64,000 nt of DNA from Rhodospirillaceae bacterium (GTDB lineage: Bacteria > Pseudomonadota > Alphaproteobacteria > GCA-2731375), in contig JABIWH010000065.1 in the NCBI GenBank assembly GCA_018701215.1, positions 54,522 to 118,521 of the forward strand, written 5' to 3'. The position numbers and the translations under genes are program-made. The stretch's first letter is position 1. Each line of letters starts with the position of its first letter. Of the stretch, positions 26,199 to 33,687 are shown in pieces. Under the pieces are notes generated by a model, which did no database searches, was not told the origin of the DNA, and worked only from the letters and a program-made list of their open reading frames with translations.

Positions 26199-27785
26199 AT
26201 GAGCAGCGAAACAAATTCCGATGAGATGAATGGCGAGATGAATGGCGCCGAAAGCCTGGTCCGCACCCTGATTGACGGCGGCGTCAATGTCTGCTTCACC
26301 AATCCAGGTACCTCCGAGATGCATTTCGTCGCCGCCCTGGACAAGGTGCCCGGCATGCGTTGCGTCCTGGGCCTGTTCGAAGGCGTGGTGACCGGTGCGG
26401 CAGATGGCTATTACCGCATGCTGGGCAAGCCAGCCTCGACCCTGCTGCATTTGGCGCCTGGCCTGGCCAACGGTCTGGCTAATTTGCACAACGCCAAAAA
26501 GGCGGATTCCGCCGTCGTCAATATTGTCGGCGAACACGCCACCTATCACATCAAATACGATGCGCCCCTGACCGCCGACATCGAAGGCGCGGCGGCTCCC
26601 ATGTCCCATTGGGTCAAAACCTCGCCGACGTCGAAAACCATCGCCGGTGACGGTGCCCTGGCGATCGAGGCGGCGACCCAGACACCAGGGCAGATCGCCA
26701 CGCTGATCCTGCCCGCCGATACGGCCTGGGGCCCGGCAGACGCGGTTGCCGTAACCACCGCACCCAGCGCGCCGCCCAGGGTTTCCGACGATGCCGTCAA
26801 GGCCGCCGCCGATTTACTGCGCACATCCCAGAATGCGACCCTATTGATGGGCGGCGCGGCCCTGCGCGAACGCAGCCTGAACCTGGCCGGCCGGATCGCC
26901 GCCAAGACCGGCTGCGGCATCCTGACCGAGGGCGCCAATACCCGCCTGGAAAGAGGCGCTGGCCGGGTACAGGTCAACCGGGTGCCGTATGTGGTGGAAC
27001 TGGCCTTGGAAGTCATGAAAAAAGCCGGCGATCTGGTTTTGGTCGGCGCGCGGGAGCCGGTGGCATTTTTCGCCTATCCCGACAAGCCGTCCCTGTTGGT
27101 GGACCCGGATGCTAAAACCACCCTGCTGGCCGGCACGGACGAGGATATGGAAGCCGCATTGGAGGCTCTGGCAATTGAATTGGACTGTCTGGATATGGAG
27201 CCCGCCGGCGTTGCCCAGCCGCACCGCCCGCCCCTGCCCGCCGGCGAGATCACGCCCGCGGCTATTGCCGCCGTTTTGGGCGCCATGCTGCCCGAAGGCG
27301 CCATCGTGGTTGATGAAAGCGTCACCACGGGGCGGGAATTCTTCCCCAGCACGGCCGGCGCACCGCCCCATGATTGGATCAATAACCGGGGCGGTTCCAT
27401 CGGTTATGGCCTGCCCGTGGCGGTCGGCGCCGCCGTGGCCTGCCCCGACCGCAAGGTCATCGCCCTGGAAGGTGACGGCAGCTGCATGTACACGGTACAG
27501 GCGTTGTGGACCATGGCGCGGGAAAATCTCGATGTTACAGTGCTTGTTTTCGCCAACGGCACCTACAATATCCTGCGCGGCGAGTTGACCAACGTCGGTG
27601 TGCTCAACCCCGGCCCCCGTGCGGTGGATATGCTATCCATTGATCGGCCGAACTTGGATTGGGTGCAAATGGCCAAGGGCATGGGTGTGGAGGCATCGCG
27701 GGTGAGCACCGCTGAAGAATTGGCCACTGCCTTCGATAGCGGCCTGCACAGCGACGGTCCGTATCTGATTGAAGTCGCGTTATAG
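26199..27785 (+). CDS. Thiamine-diphosphate-dependent acetolactate-synthase-like enzyme (benzoylformate-decarboxylase-like)
   Basis: The 528-residue product follows AGGAG and begins with an extra Met/Glu-rich 15 residues. It has the Pyr-domain Glu61 in LGLFEGVVTGAADGY that activates ThDP, and the PP-domain motif GDGS at 425-428 ending in an Asn about residue 452, which binds Mg-ThDP. The middle domain lacks the FAD-type signature of true acetolactate synthase, and no small subunit is nearby. Homologues decarboxylate 2-keto acids such as benzoylformate. In this operon it may decarboxylate a 2-oxo acid made by the DadA-like oxidase downstream; that order is an inference. Confidence 0.85.
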   Translation: MSSETNSDEMNGEMNGAESLVRTLIDGGVNVCFTNPGTSEMHFVAALDKVPGMRCVLGLFEGVVTGAADGYYRMLGKPASTLLHLAPGLANGLANLHNAKKADSAVVNIVGEHATYHIKYDAPLTADIEGAAAPMSHWVKTSPTSKTIAGDGALAIEAATQTPGQIATLILPADTAWGPADAVAVTTAPSAPPRVSDDAVKAAADLLRTSQNATLLMGGAALRERSLNLAGRIAAKTGCGILTEGANTRLERGAGRVQVNRVPYVVELALEVMKKAGDLVLVGAREPVAFFAYPDKPSLLVDPDAKTTLLAGTDEDMEAALEALAIELDCLDMEPAGVAQPHRPPLPAGEITPAAIAAVLGAMLPEGAIVVDESVTTGREFFPSTAGAPPHDWINNRGGSIGYGLPVAVGAAVACPDRKVIALEGDGSCMYTVQALWTMARENLDVTVLVFANGTYNILRGELTNVGVLNPGPRAVDMLSIDRPNLDWVQMAKGMGVEASRVSTAEELATAFDSGLHSDGPYLIEVAL

Positions 27786-27805
27786 GGAAATTTGGATGTA
27801 TCCCC

Positions 27806-29047
27806 ATGGCTGAGCAGGTCACCATCGTAGGTGCCGGCATTGTCGGCATCTGTACCGCCATATATCTGCGTGAAAAAGGGCTGGCGGTCGAGGTCATCGA
27901 CCGTGCGCCACCGGCGGAGGGCGCCAGCCATGGCAATGCCGGAGTGGTCTCACCCTGGACCTGTGTGCCGCAATCCATGCCGGGCCTGTGGCGCAGCGTG
28001 CCGCGCTGGCTGCTCGACCCGGAAGGACCCATCGCGCTCCGCTGGCCCCACCTGCCCTCGTTTCTACCATGGGCGCTGAAGTTCCTGCGCGCCGGCGATG
28101 CGGCTGGGCTACCCCAGATCGCCGATGCCATGAAAGCCCTGAACCGGCCCAACATCGAACTCTACCGCCAGCTTTTGCGGGGCACCGGCTCGGAACATCT
28201 GATCTCCGACAGTTTCTACGTCCATATCTACCGCGATCCAGGCCAGATTGATCTGAAGCAATTGGGCTGGCAACTGCGTCTGGACCGTGATGTGCCCCTG
28301 GAAGTCGTCGATGACGGCGCCCTGCACGAGCTTGAACCCGCACTGTCGCCCAGCTACAAGGCGGCGGTTTTGATCAAGGCCCAGGCCCGCGCACTTTCGC
28401 CCGGCGGCGTTGGCAAGGCCTTGGCCGCCAAGGCCCAGGATATGGGCGCGGTTTTCAGGCAAACCGGTGTCAACCAGATCGCACCGCAAGAAGATGGCGG
28501 CTGGCGGCTGCAGACCGATGACGGTGAAGTTGTCAGCGATAAGGTGGTCATCGCCGCCGGTGCTTGGTCAGCGCGGTTGTTGGCGCCGCTTGGTTTCAAT
28601 CTACCGCTGGAGGCTGAACGCGGCTACCACCTGATCCTGCAGGAGCCGGGCATCACCATAAATAATTCGATCATGGATACGGAGAGCAAGTTCGTCGCCT
28701 CCTCCATGCTGGCAGGAGTGCGCTGCGCCGGCACCGCCGAATTCGCCGGTCTTGATGCAGCACCAAATTATCGCCGGGCCGAAATATTCAAGAGCCTGGC
28801 GAAACGGCTGTTCCCTGACATTAATACCGACGATCCTATAGAGTGGATGGGCAGCCGGCCCTCGTTCCCTGATAGCCTGCCCTGCATCGGCACAGTGCCG
28901 GGCCAGCGTGACCTGTTTGCCGCCTTCGGCCACAGCCACTATGGCTTTGGCATGGCGCCTAACACGGGCCGCCTCACCGCCGCCCTGGTCGCCGGCGAGC
29001 CTATCGATGTCGACCTGGCGCCCTACCGGATGGAGCGCTTCAAATAG
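27806..29047 (+). CDS. DadA-like FAD-dependent D-amino-acid dehydrogenase/oxidoreductase
   Basis: The 413-residue product begins with a dinucleotide-binding fold VTIVGAGIVGICTAIYL (about 5-21), Glu32 region VEVIDR for ribose, and EGASHGNAG (about 36-44) typical of D-amino-acid dehydrogenase DadA. A second signature is the WMGSRPSFPDSLPCIG near 350-365 and the C-terminal FGHSHYGFGMAPNTGRL that closes the flavin site. Members oxidise D-amino acids or related imino acids to 2-oxo acids and pass electrons to quinone. As last gene of the operon, it could oxidise an amino acid released by the hydantoinase/amidase set. Confidence 0.88.
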   Translation: MAEQVTIVGAGIVGICTAIYLREKGLAVEVIDRAPPAEGASHGNAGVVSPWTCVPQSMPGLWRSVPRWLLDPEGPIALRWPHLPSFLPWALKFLRAGDAAGLPQIADAMKALNRPNIELYRQLLRGTGSEHLISDSFYVHIYRDPGQIDLKQLGWQLRLDRDVPLEVVDDGALHELEPALSPSYKAAVLIKAQARALSPGGVGKALAAKAQDMGAVFRQTGVNQIAPQEDGGWRLQTDDGEVVSDKVVIAAGAWSARLLAPLGFNLPLEAERGYHLILQEPGITINNSIMDTESKFVASSMLAGVRCAGTAEFAGLDAAPNYRRAEIFKSLAKRLFPDINTDDPIEWMGSRPSFPDSLPCIGTVPGQRDLFAAFGHSHYGFGMAPNTGRLTAALVAGEPIDVDLAPYRMERFK

Positions 29048-29145
29048 GGCGTCGATAGCTCGGAATATACCGCAAATCGGCCTCGGCTTCGCGGCACTAT
29101 GCCGCAGGGTCATCGAGGCGGCGGCATGGAGCAGGGTTGGCTGGT

Positions 29146-29904
29146 ATGCTAAATTCGCCGACTATGACCGATTTTTTGAACGAAACTCTGGATAGCTCCG
29201 AACAAGGTGGCCGAGGCGCTGTAGGCGCCGGCCGCAGGAGCATGGTTCCACCCTTCTCGCCGGTGCTGCTGGGCGGTTTGTTGCTGGCACCGGTACCTGA
29301 TCTGTTGCTTCGGCCTCTGTTGCGCGCTGTGATGGCGGCCGTCGCCAAACAGCATCAGGGGATGTTTGAACGGCTGGGAAGTTATGCGGACACGGTATTC
29401 TTGGTCGATCCTATCGACCTGCCAATCCGCTTCCTGTTGCAAGCGAATGCCAAACAACCAAAGCTAACAATCGCTCGCGAGGCTGATGCGCCCCAGGCCA
29501 CGGCGGCCATCCGCGGCTCTCTCCTGGCCCTGATCGACTTGCTGGAAGGCCGGGTCGATGGCGACGCATTGTTTTTTTCCCGCCGCTTGTTGATCGAGGG
29601 AGATACAGAAGCGGTGGTGGCCCTGCGCAATGCCGTTGATGGAGAGGAAATCCACATTATCGACGATATCCTTGTCCGGGCCGGGCCGCTGGCGCGGCCC
29701 GCGCGGCGGGCGGCCAAACACCTGCTGCGCCTGACGCGCCGGGCTGGAGCAGACATGGCGATGCTGCAGAACGCGCTGTTGCAACCCGCGATGGAGCGGA
29801 TTGAGGCGCAAACCGCCGCGGTCGATCATCTGCGCCAGAGTATGTCGCGGGGCAGTTCACCGCGCCGCCGCCGCGCGCCGAGAACACTAGCGGTACAGGA
29901 ATGA
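29146..29904 (+). CDS. ubiT: UbiT-like SCP2-domain protein for O2-independent ubiquinone synthesis
   Basis: I chose ATG 29146, preceded by GGAGCAGGG at a usable distance; ATG 29164 is an alternative. The 252-residue product has an SCP2 lipid-binding domain with the UbiT/YhbT pattern ALFFSRRLLIEGDTEAVVAL (about 142-161). A basic C-terminal tail (PRRRRAPR) follows. In Escherichia coli UbiT binds ubiquinone intermediates and works with UbiU and UbiV under anoxia. Here its stop overlaps the ubiU start (ATGA), fixing the assignment through context. The N-terminal region carries a hydrophobic stretch PVLLGGLLLAPVPDLLLRPLL that may aid membrane contact. Confidence 0.87.
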   Translation: MLNSPTMTDFLNETLDSSEQGGRGAVGAGRRSMVPPFSPVLLGGLLLAPVPDLLLRPLLRAVMAAVAKQHQGMFERLGSYADTVFLVDPIDLPIRFLLQANAKQPKLTIAREADAPQATAAIRGSLLALIDLLEGRVDGDALFFSRRLLIEGDTEAVVALRNAVDGEEIHIIDDILVRAGPLARPARRAAKHLLRLTRRAGADMAMLQNALLQPAMERIEAQTAAVDHLRQSMSRGSSPRRRRAPRTLAVQE

Positions 29905-30935
29905 ACATGGCTGTAACCGGTGCCAGAGCCAAATCTAAAGCCATTGCGGGCGATCTGGAACTTATCTGCCCAGCGGGCACACCGGCGGCGTTGCGAGCTG
30001 CTGTCGATGCCGGGGCGGAGGCGGTCTATCTTGGCTTTCGTGACGAGACCAACGCGCGCAATTTTCCGGGCCTCAATTTTAGCCCGGAAGAGCTTGCGAC
30101 CGGCCTGGAATATGCCCACGCGCGCAACTGCATGGTCTTTGTCGCCATCAATACCTTTCCCCGCGCCGGCGCGCCCGAGGCCTGGCACAGAGCCATAGAT
30201 TGCGCCGCCGATCTGGGCGTTGACGCGGTAATCCTGGCCGATATCGGCGTGCTTGATTACGCAGCCAGGCAGCATCCTGATTTGCGCCTGCATCTATCCG
30301 TGCAGGCCTCCGCCTCGAACGCCGAGGCGATCCGCTTTTATCACGAGGAGTTCGGCGTACGCCGCGTGGTCCTGCCCAGGGTGCTGACGGTGGAGGATAT
30401 CGCCGAGCTGAATAGCCGAATTCCGGTCGAAACCGAGGTCTTCGCTTTTGGCGGCATGTGTCCCATGGCCGAGGGGCGGTGCTTGTTATCATCCTACGTT
30501 ACCGGCAAGTCGCCGAATATTACGGGGGTGTGCTCGCCTGCCAGCCATGTGCGTTATGAGGAGCGGGGATCCGAATTGGTCTCGCGTCTGGGCGATTTCA
30601 CCATCAACATTTTTCAACAAAGCGACGCCGCCGGTTATCCGACCTTGTGCAAAGGACGCTTTGTTGCCGACGGCCGCGCCTCTTACCTGTTTGAGGCGCC
30701 GACCTCCCTCAACGTCCTGCCCTTGCTGCCGGAGCTGATGGCGGCGGGTGTTTCCGCCTTGAAGATCGAGGGCCGGCAACGTGGCCGCGCCTATACGGCA
30801 CAGGTCGTCGCGGCCTTCCGCGCCGCAATCGACGCCTGCCGTCGGGGCGAGTCTATCCCCGAGATGCCCCAGTTAGCGGATGTAACCGAGGGCCAGCGCG
30901 AGACTTCCGGCGCCTATCGGAGGGCTTGGCGATGA
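29901..30935 (+). CDS. ubiU: UbiU, peptidase-U32-family Fe-S protein for O2-independent ubiquinone hydroxylation
   Basis: The 344-residue product has the U32-family start ELICPAGTPAALRAAVDAGA (about 20-39) and four Cys at 187, 194, 211 and 250. Their spacing (7, 17, 39) equals that of the [4Fe-4S] ligands I recall for E. coli UbiU, so cluster binding is well supported. UbiU-UbiV carries out ring hydroxylations in ubiquinone synthesis without O2, with prephenate as oxygen donor in E. coli. The gene overlaps ubiT and ubiV by four bases each. Implies the organism makes ubiquinone anaerobically. Confidence 0.93.
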   Translation: MNMAVTGARAKSKAIAGDLELICPAGTPAALRAAVDAGAEAVYLGFRDETNARNFPGLNFSPEELATGLEYAHARNCMVFVAINTFPRAGAPEAWHRAIDCAADLGVDAVILADIGVLDYAARQHPDLRLHLSVQASASNAEAIRFYHEEFGVRRVVLPRVLTVEDIAELNSRIPVETEVFAFGGMCPMAEGRCLLSSYVTGKSPNITGVCSPASHVRYEERGSELVSRLGDFTINIFQQSDAAGYPTLCKGRFVADGRASYLFEAPTSLNVLPLLPELMAAGVSALKIEGRQRGRAYTAQVVAAFRAAIDACRRGESIPEMPQLADVTEGQRETSGAYRRAWR

Positions 30936-31855
30936 TGGCCAGACCAGCACCGGGCCTGACACTGGGCCCAACGTTGTTTCATTGGGATGCAGAACGTTGG
31001 CGGGATTTCTATTTCCGCATCGCCGATGAAGCGGACATCGAAACGGTGTATTTGGGCGAGGTTGTCTGTGCTAAGCGGCGACCGTTTATCCTGCCGCATT
31101 TGGCCAAGGTGCATGAGCGTTTAAAAAAGGCTGACAAGGATGTCGTGCTCTCGACCCTGGCGCTGATCATGACGGCCGACGAGTTAGATGAGATCAGACA
31201 AACCATCGCCGATCCGGATCTGATCTTCGAGGCCAATGATATATCGACGGCTTCACTACTGGCCGAGCGGCGCCATGTTATCGGCCCCTTCGTCAATGCC
31301 TACAACGAAGGCACCATCAACTATCTGGCCAAGCGCGGGGCGTATCGGGTCTCGCTGCCGGCCGAGCTTTCGCTTGATATGCTCGAAGCTCTCGGCCAAA
31401 CCGACGCCGTCAAGGATATCTCGCTGGAGGTGCAGGTTTTCGGCCGACTGCCACTGGCGATCTCGGCCCGCTGCTATCACGCCCGGGCCCATGACCTGCA
31501 CAAGGATGGCTGCCAGTTTGTTTGCGGCAACGATCCCGACGGCCTGACTATCGAGACCCTGGATGACGAGCCGTTCCTGGCCATCAACGGCACGCAAACC
31601 ATGTCCGATACTTATTGCAGCCTGCTGGCCGAATTGCCCGCACTGATGGCTGCCGGCATTGATAAATTTCGGTTGTGGCCGCACAGCTGCGACATGGTGC
31701 AGGTCGCCGTACTATTCAAAGACGTGCTGAACGATACAATTGCGGTGGAAGAGGCAGAGGCGCGGCTGGACGAAATCGTCGGCGATGTACCGCTGGCCAA
31801 TGGTTACCTGCATGGCCGGGAAGGCCGGCTTTGGGTTGAAGCTGCGGCGGAATAG
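30932..31855 (+). CDS. ubiV: UbiV, partner of UbiU in O2-independent ubiquinone hydroxylation
   Basis: ATG 30932 overlaps the ubiU stop (ATGA) and follows GGAGGG, so I prefer it over the TTG six bases upstream. The 307-residue U32-family product has Cys at 46, 181, 194 and 198; the last three reproduce the 13 and 4 residue spacing known for the E. coli UbiV [4Fe-4S] site. It would form a heterodimer with UbiU in the cytosol. A ubiD decarboxylase follows after ten bases. No FNR-type site (TTGAT-N4-ATCAA) is evident upstream of ubiT, so its oxygen control is not visible. Confidence 0.93.
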   Translation: MMARPAPGLTLGPTLFHWDAERWRDFYFRIADEADIETVYLGEVVCAKRRPFILPHLAKVHERLKKADKDVVLSTLALIMTADELDEIRQTIADPDLIFEANDISTASLLAERRHVIGPFVNAYNEGTINYLAKRGAYRVSLPAELSLDMLEALGQTDAVKDISLEVQVFGRLPLAISARCYHARAHDLHKDGCQFVCGNDPDGLTIETLDDEPFLAINGTQTMSDTYCSLLAELPALMAAGIDKFRLWPHSCDMVQVAVLFKDVLNDTIAVEEAEARLDEIVGDVPLANGYLHGREGRLWVEAAAE

Positions 31856-31865
31856 TGACCGGGCC

Positions 31866-33380
31866 ATGATCGATCTTACCCTCGGTAGATTCATCGACCG
31901 GCTTGAGAAAGCTAAACAGTTGGTGCGGATCAAAACCCCGGTCTCGACCGCGCTGGAAATGACCGAGATCCAGACCCGGCTGTTGGCCGAAGGTGGGCCG
32001 GCGGCGCTGTTTGAAAATCCCATCGGACCCGACGGCCAGACCTACGATACGCCGGTGCTGATAAATCTATTCGGTACCGTTGACCGGGTCGCCATGGCCA
32101 TGGGACGAAAGGCCGATGAGCTACGCCAAGTCGGTGAAATGCTGGCCACTCTGCATCAACCCTCGCCACCGGCAAGTCTGAAGGAAGTGGCGGACGCCAT
32201 GCCACTGTTAAAGCGGGTCGGGGCAATGACCCCGAAAAGGACGCGGCGCAAGACACCGCCCTGTCAGGAGATTACCTGGCGCGGCGATGAGATTGATCTG
32301 GCAAAGCTGCCAATCCCGTGTTGCTGGCCGGGTGAACCCGCACCGCTGATAATCTGGCCCATGGTCATCACCAAGGGACCCAGTAATAGCGCCGAGGATC
32401 AGTATAATATCGGCATCTACCGGATGCAGGTGATCGACCGCAACAAGGTCTTGATGCGCTGGCTGCCCCATCGCGGCGGAGCGCAGCATTACCGCCGCTG
32501 GGTCGAGGCCCACGGCAAACCGATGCCGGTGGCCGCCGCCATCGGGGCCGACCCATGCACTATGCTCTCGGCGGTGACACCACTGCCTGATACTCTGTCG
32601 GAATATCAATTTGCCGGTCTTTTACGTGGCCGCCGGATCGGCATGGCGAATTGCCTGACGGTGCCGCTGCAAGTGCCGGCGGAGTCGGAAATCGTGTTGG
32701 AAGGCCATGTCTCCCACGAAGAATTCGGCGACGAAGGACCTTATGGAGATCACACCGGGCACCTGAACGCGGTGGCGCCGTTCCCGGTCTTTACCCTTAG
32801 TGCCGTGACCATGCGGACGAAACCGACCTATCTCTCCACCTACACCGGCCCCCCCCCTGACGAGCCGGCGATCATGTCCATGGCCCTGAACGAGCTCTAT
32901 ATTCCGATCTTGCAGCTGCAATTTCCTGAAATCGTTGATTTCTGGCTACCGCCGGAGGCCTGTTCCTACCGCATCGCCGTAGTCTCTATTCGCAAGGCCT
33001 ACCCTGGACATGCCCGGCGCATCATGATGGCGGTCTGGTCGTACCTGCGGCAATTCACCTATACCAAGCTGGTCATCGTGGTCGACGACGATATCGACGC
33101 GCGTAACTGGAAAGAAGTGATGTGGGCCGTTGCCACCCGCATGGATCCGGGCCGCGATAGCTTGGCAATTGAAGATACGCCCATCGACTATCTCGACTTC
33201 GCCTCGCCCGAGGTCGGACTGGGCGGCAAGCTCGGCCTTGATGCCACCGTCAAGATACCACCAGAAACCAAACGGACCTGGGGCAAACGGCTGCGCATGA
33301 GCGACGAAGTAATCGCCGATGTCAGCGAGAAATGGACCGATTACGGACTTCCTGGAACTGGACGGCCGATCTGGCGATAG
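31866..33380 (+). CDS. ubiD: UbiD-family prenylated-FMN decarboxylase
   Basis: ATG 31866 gives a 504-residue product of usual UbiD length. Family marks include NLFGT (about 60), GIYRMQVIDRNKVLMRWLPH (split near 182-201), which carries the Arg of the catalytic Glu-Arg-Glu set and prFMN contacts, and EEFGDEGPYGDHTGH (about 285-299) with the Glu residues. UbiD removes the ring carboxylate of 3-polyprenyl-4-hydroxybenzoate, using prenylated FMN made by UbiX; ubiX is not in this window. Its position ten bases after ubiV supports a ubiquinone role rather than aromatic-acid catabolism. Confidence 0.92.
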   Translation: MIDLTLGRFIDRLEKAKQLVRIKTPVSTALEMTEIQTRLLAEGGPAALFENPIGPDGQTYDTPVLINLFGTVDRVAMAMGRKADELRQVGEMLATLHQPSPPASLKEVADAMPLLKRVGAMTPKRTRRKTPPCQEITWRGDEIDLAKLPIPCCWPGEPAPLIIWPMVITKGPSNSAEDQYNIGIYRMQVIDRNKVLMRWLPHRGGAQHYRRWVEAHGKPMPVAAAIGADPCTMLSAVTPLPDTLSEYQFAGLLRGRRIGMANCLTVPLQVPAESEIVLEGHVSHEEFGDEGPYGDHTGHLNAVAPFPVFTLSAVTMRTKPTYLSTYTGPPPDEPAIMSMALNELYIPILQLQFPEIVDFWLPPEACSYRIAVVSIRKAYPGHARRIMMAVWSYLRQFTYTKLVIVVDDDIDARNWKEVMWAVATRMDPGRDSLAIEDTPIDYLDFASPEVGLGGKLGLDATVKIPPETKRTWGKRLRMSDEVIADVSEKWTDYGLPGTGRPIWR

Positions 33381-33687
33381 CAATTGGCGGAATGCCGCAA
33401 TACTGCGACATACCAGCAACCTATCACAGCACTAGCCATGGCCCGATAGCGGCAAATCCCTATTGCGCGCTTCATAGATTGGCTATTAACATCAGGGCGT
33501 TGTTGAATTTCGTTGCATTTGGGGGCAAGATCACCAGCAAGCACCGAGTAGGGGTCGGTCTGAATGGGATTAAAAAATATACAGAGGCGGATATTAATCG
33601 TTTAAGCTGGTAGGCGCCTTTTAATTAGGCTGGCCAATGCCACTAGCAGGGCCGAATAGTCGAATATTAGTGATGGGACGGATGACC
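33381..33687. other. Intergenic stretch between ubiD and the multihaem cytochrome gene
   Basis: About 307 bases without a supportable gene; an open frame on the plus strand across 33332-33613 has no start signal or family resemblance and begins inside ubiD. The stretch is more AT-rich than its surroundings, for example around 33570-33600, and probably holds the promoter of the cytochrome gene. I see no convincing -35/-10 pair, no FNR-type palindrome, and no terminator hairpin followed by a T-run. Confidence 0.6.

Noticed and set aside
29091..29105. A GCGGCA-CTA-TGCCGC hairpin after the DadA-like gene as a terminator
   Set aside because: The stem is six bases with no T-run after it, so an intrinsic terminator is not supported.
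33332..33613. A short open frame between ubiD and the cytochrome gene
   Set aside because: It begins inside ubiD, lacks a ribosome-binding site and resembles nothing recognisable.
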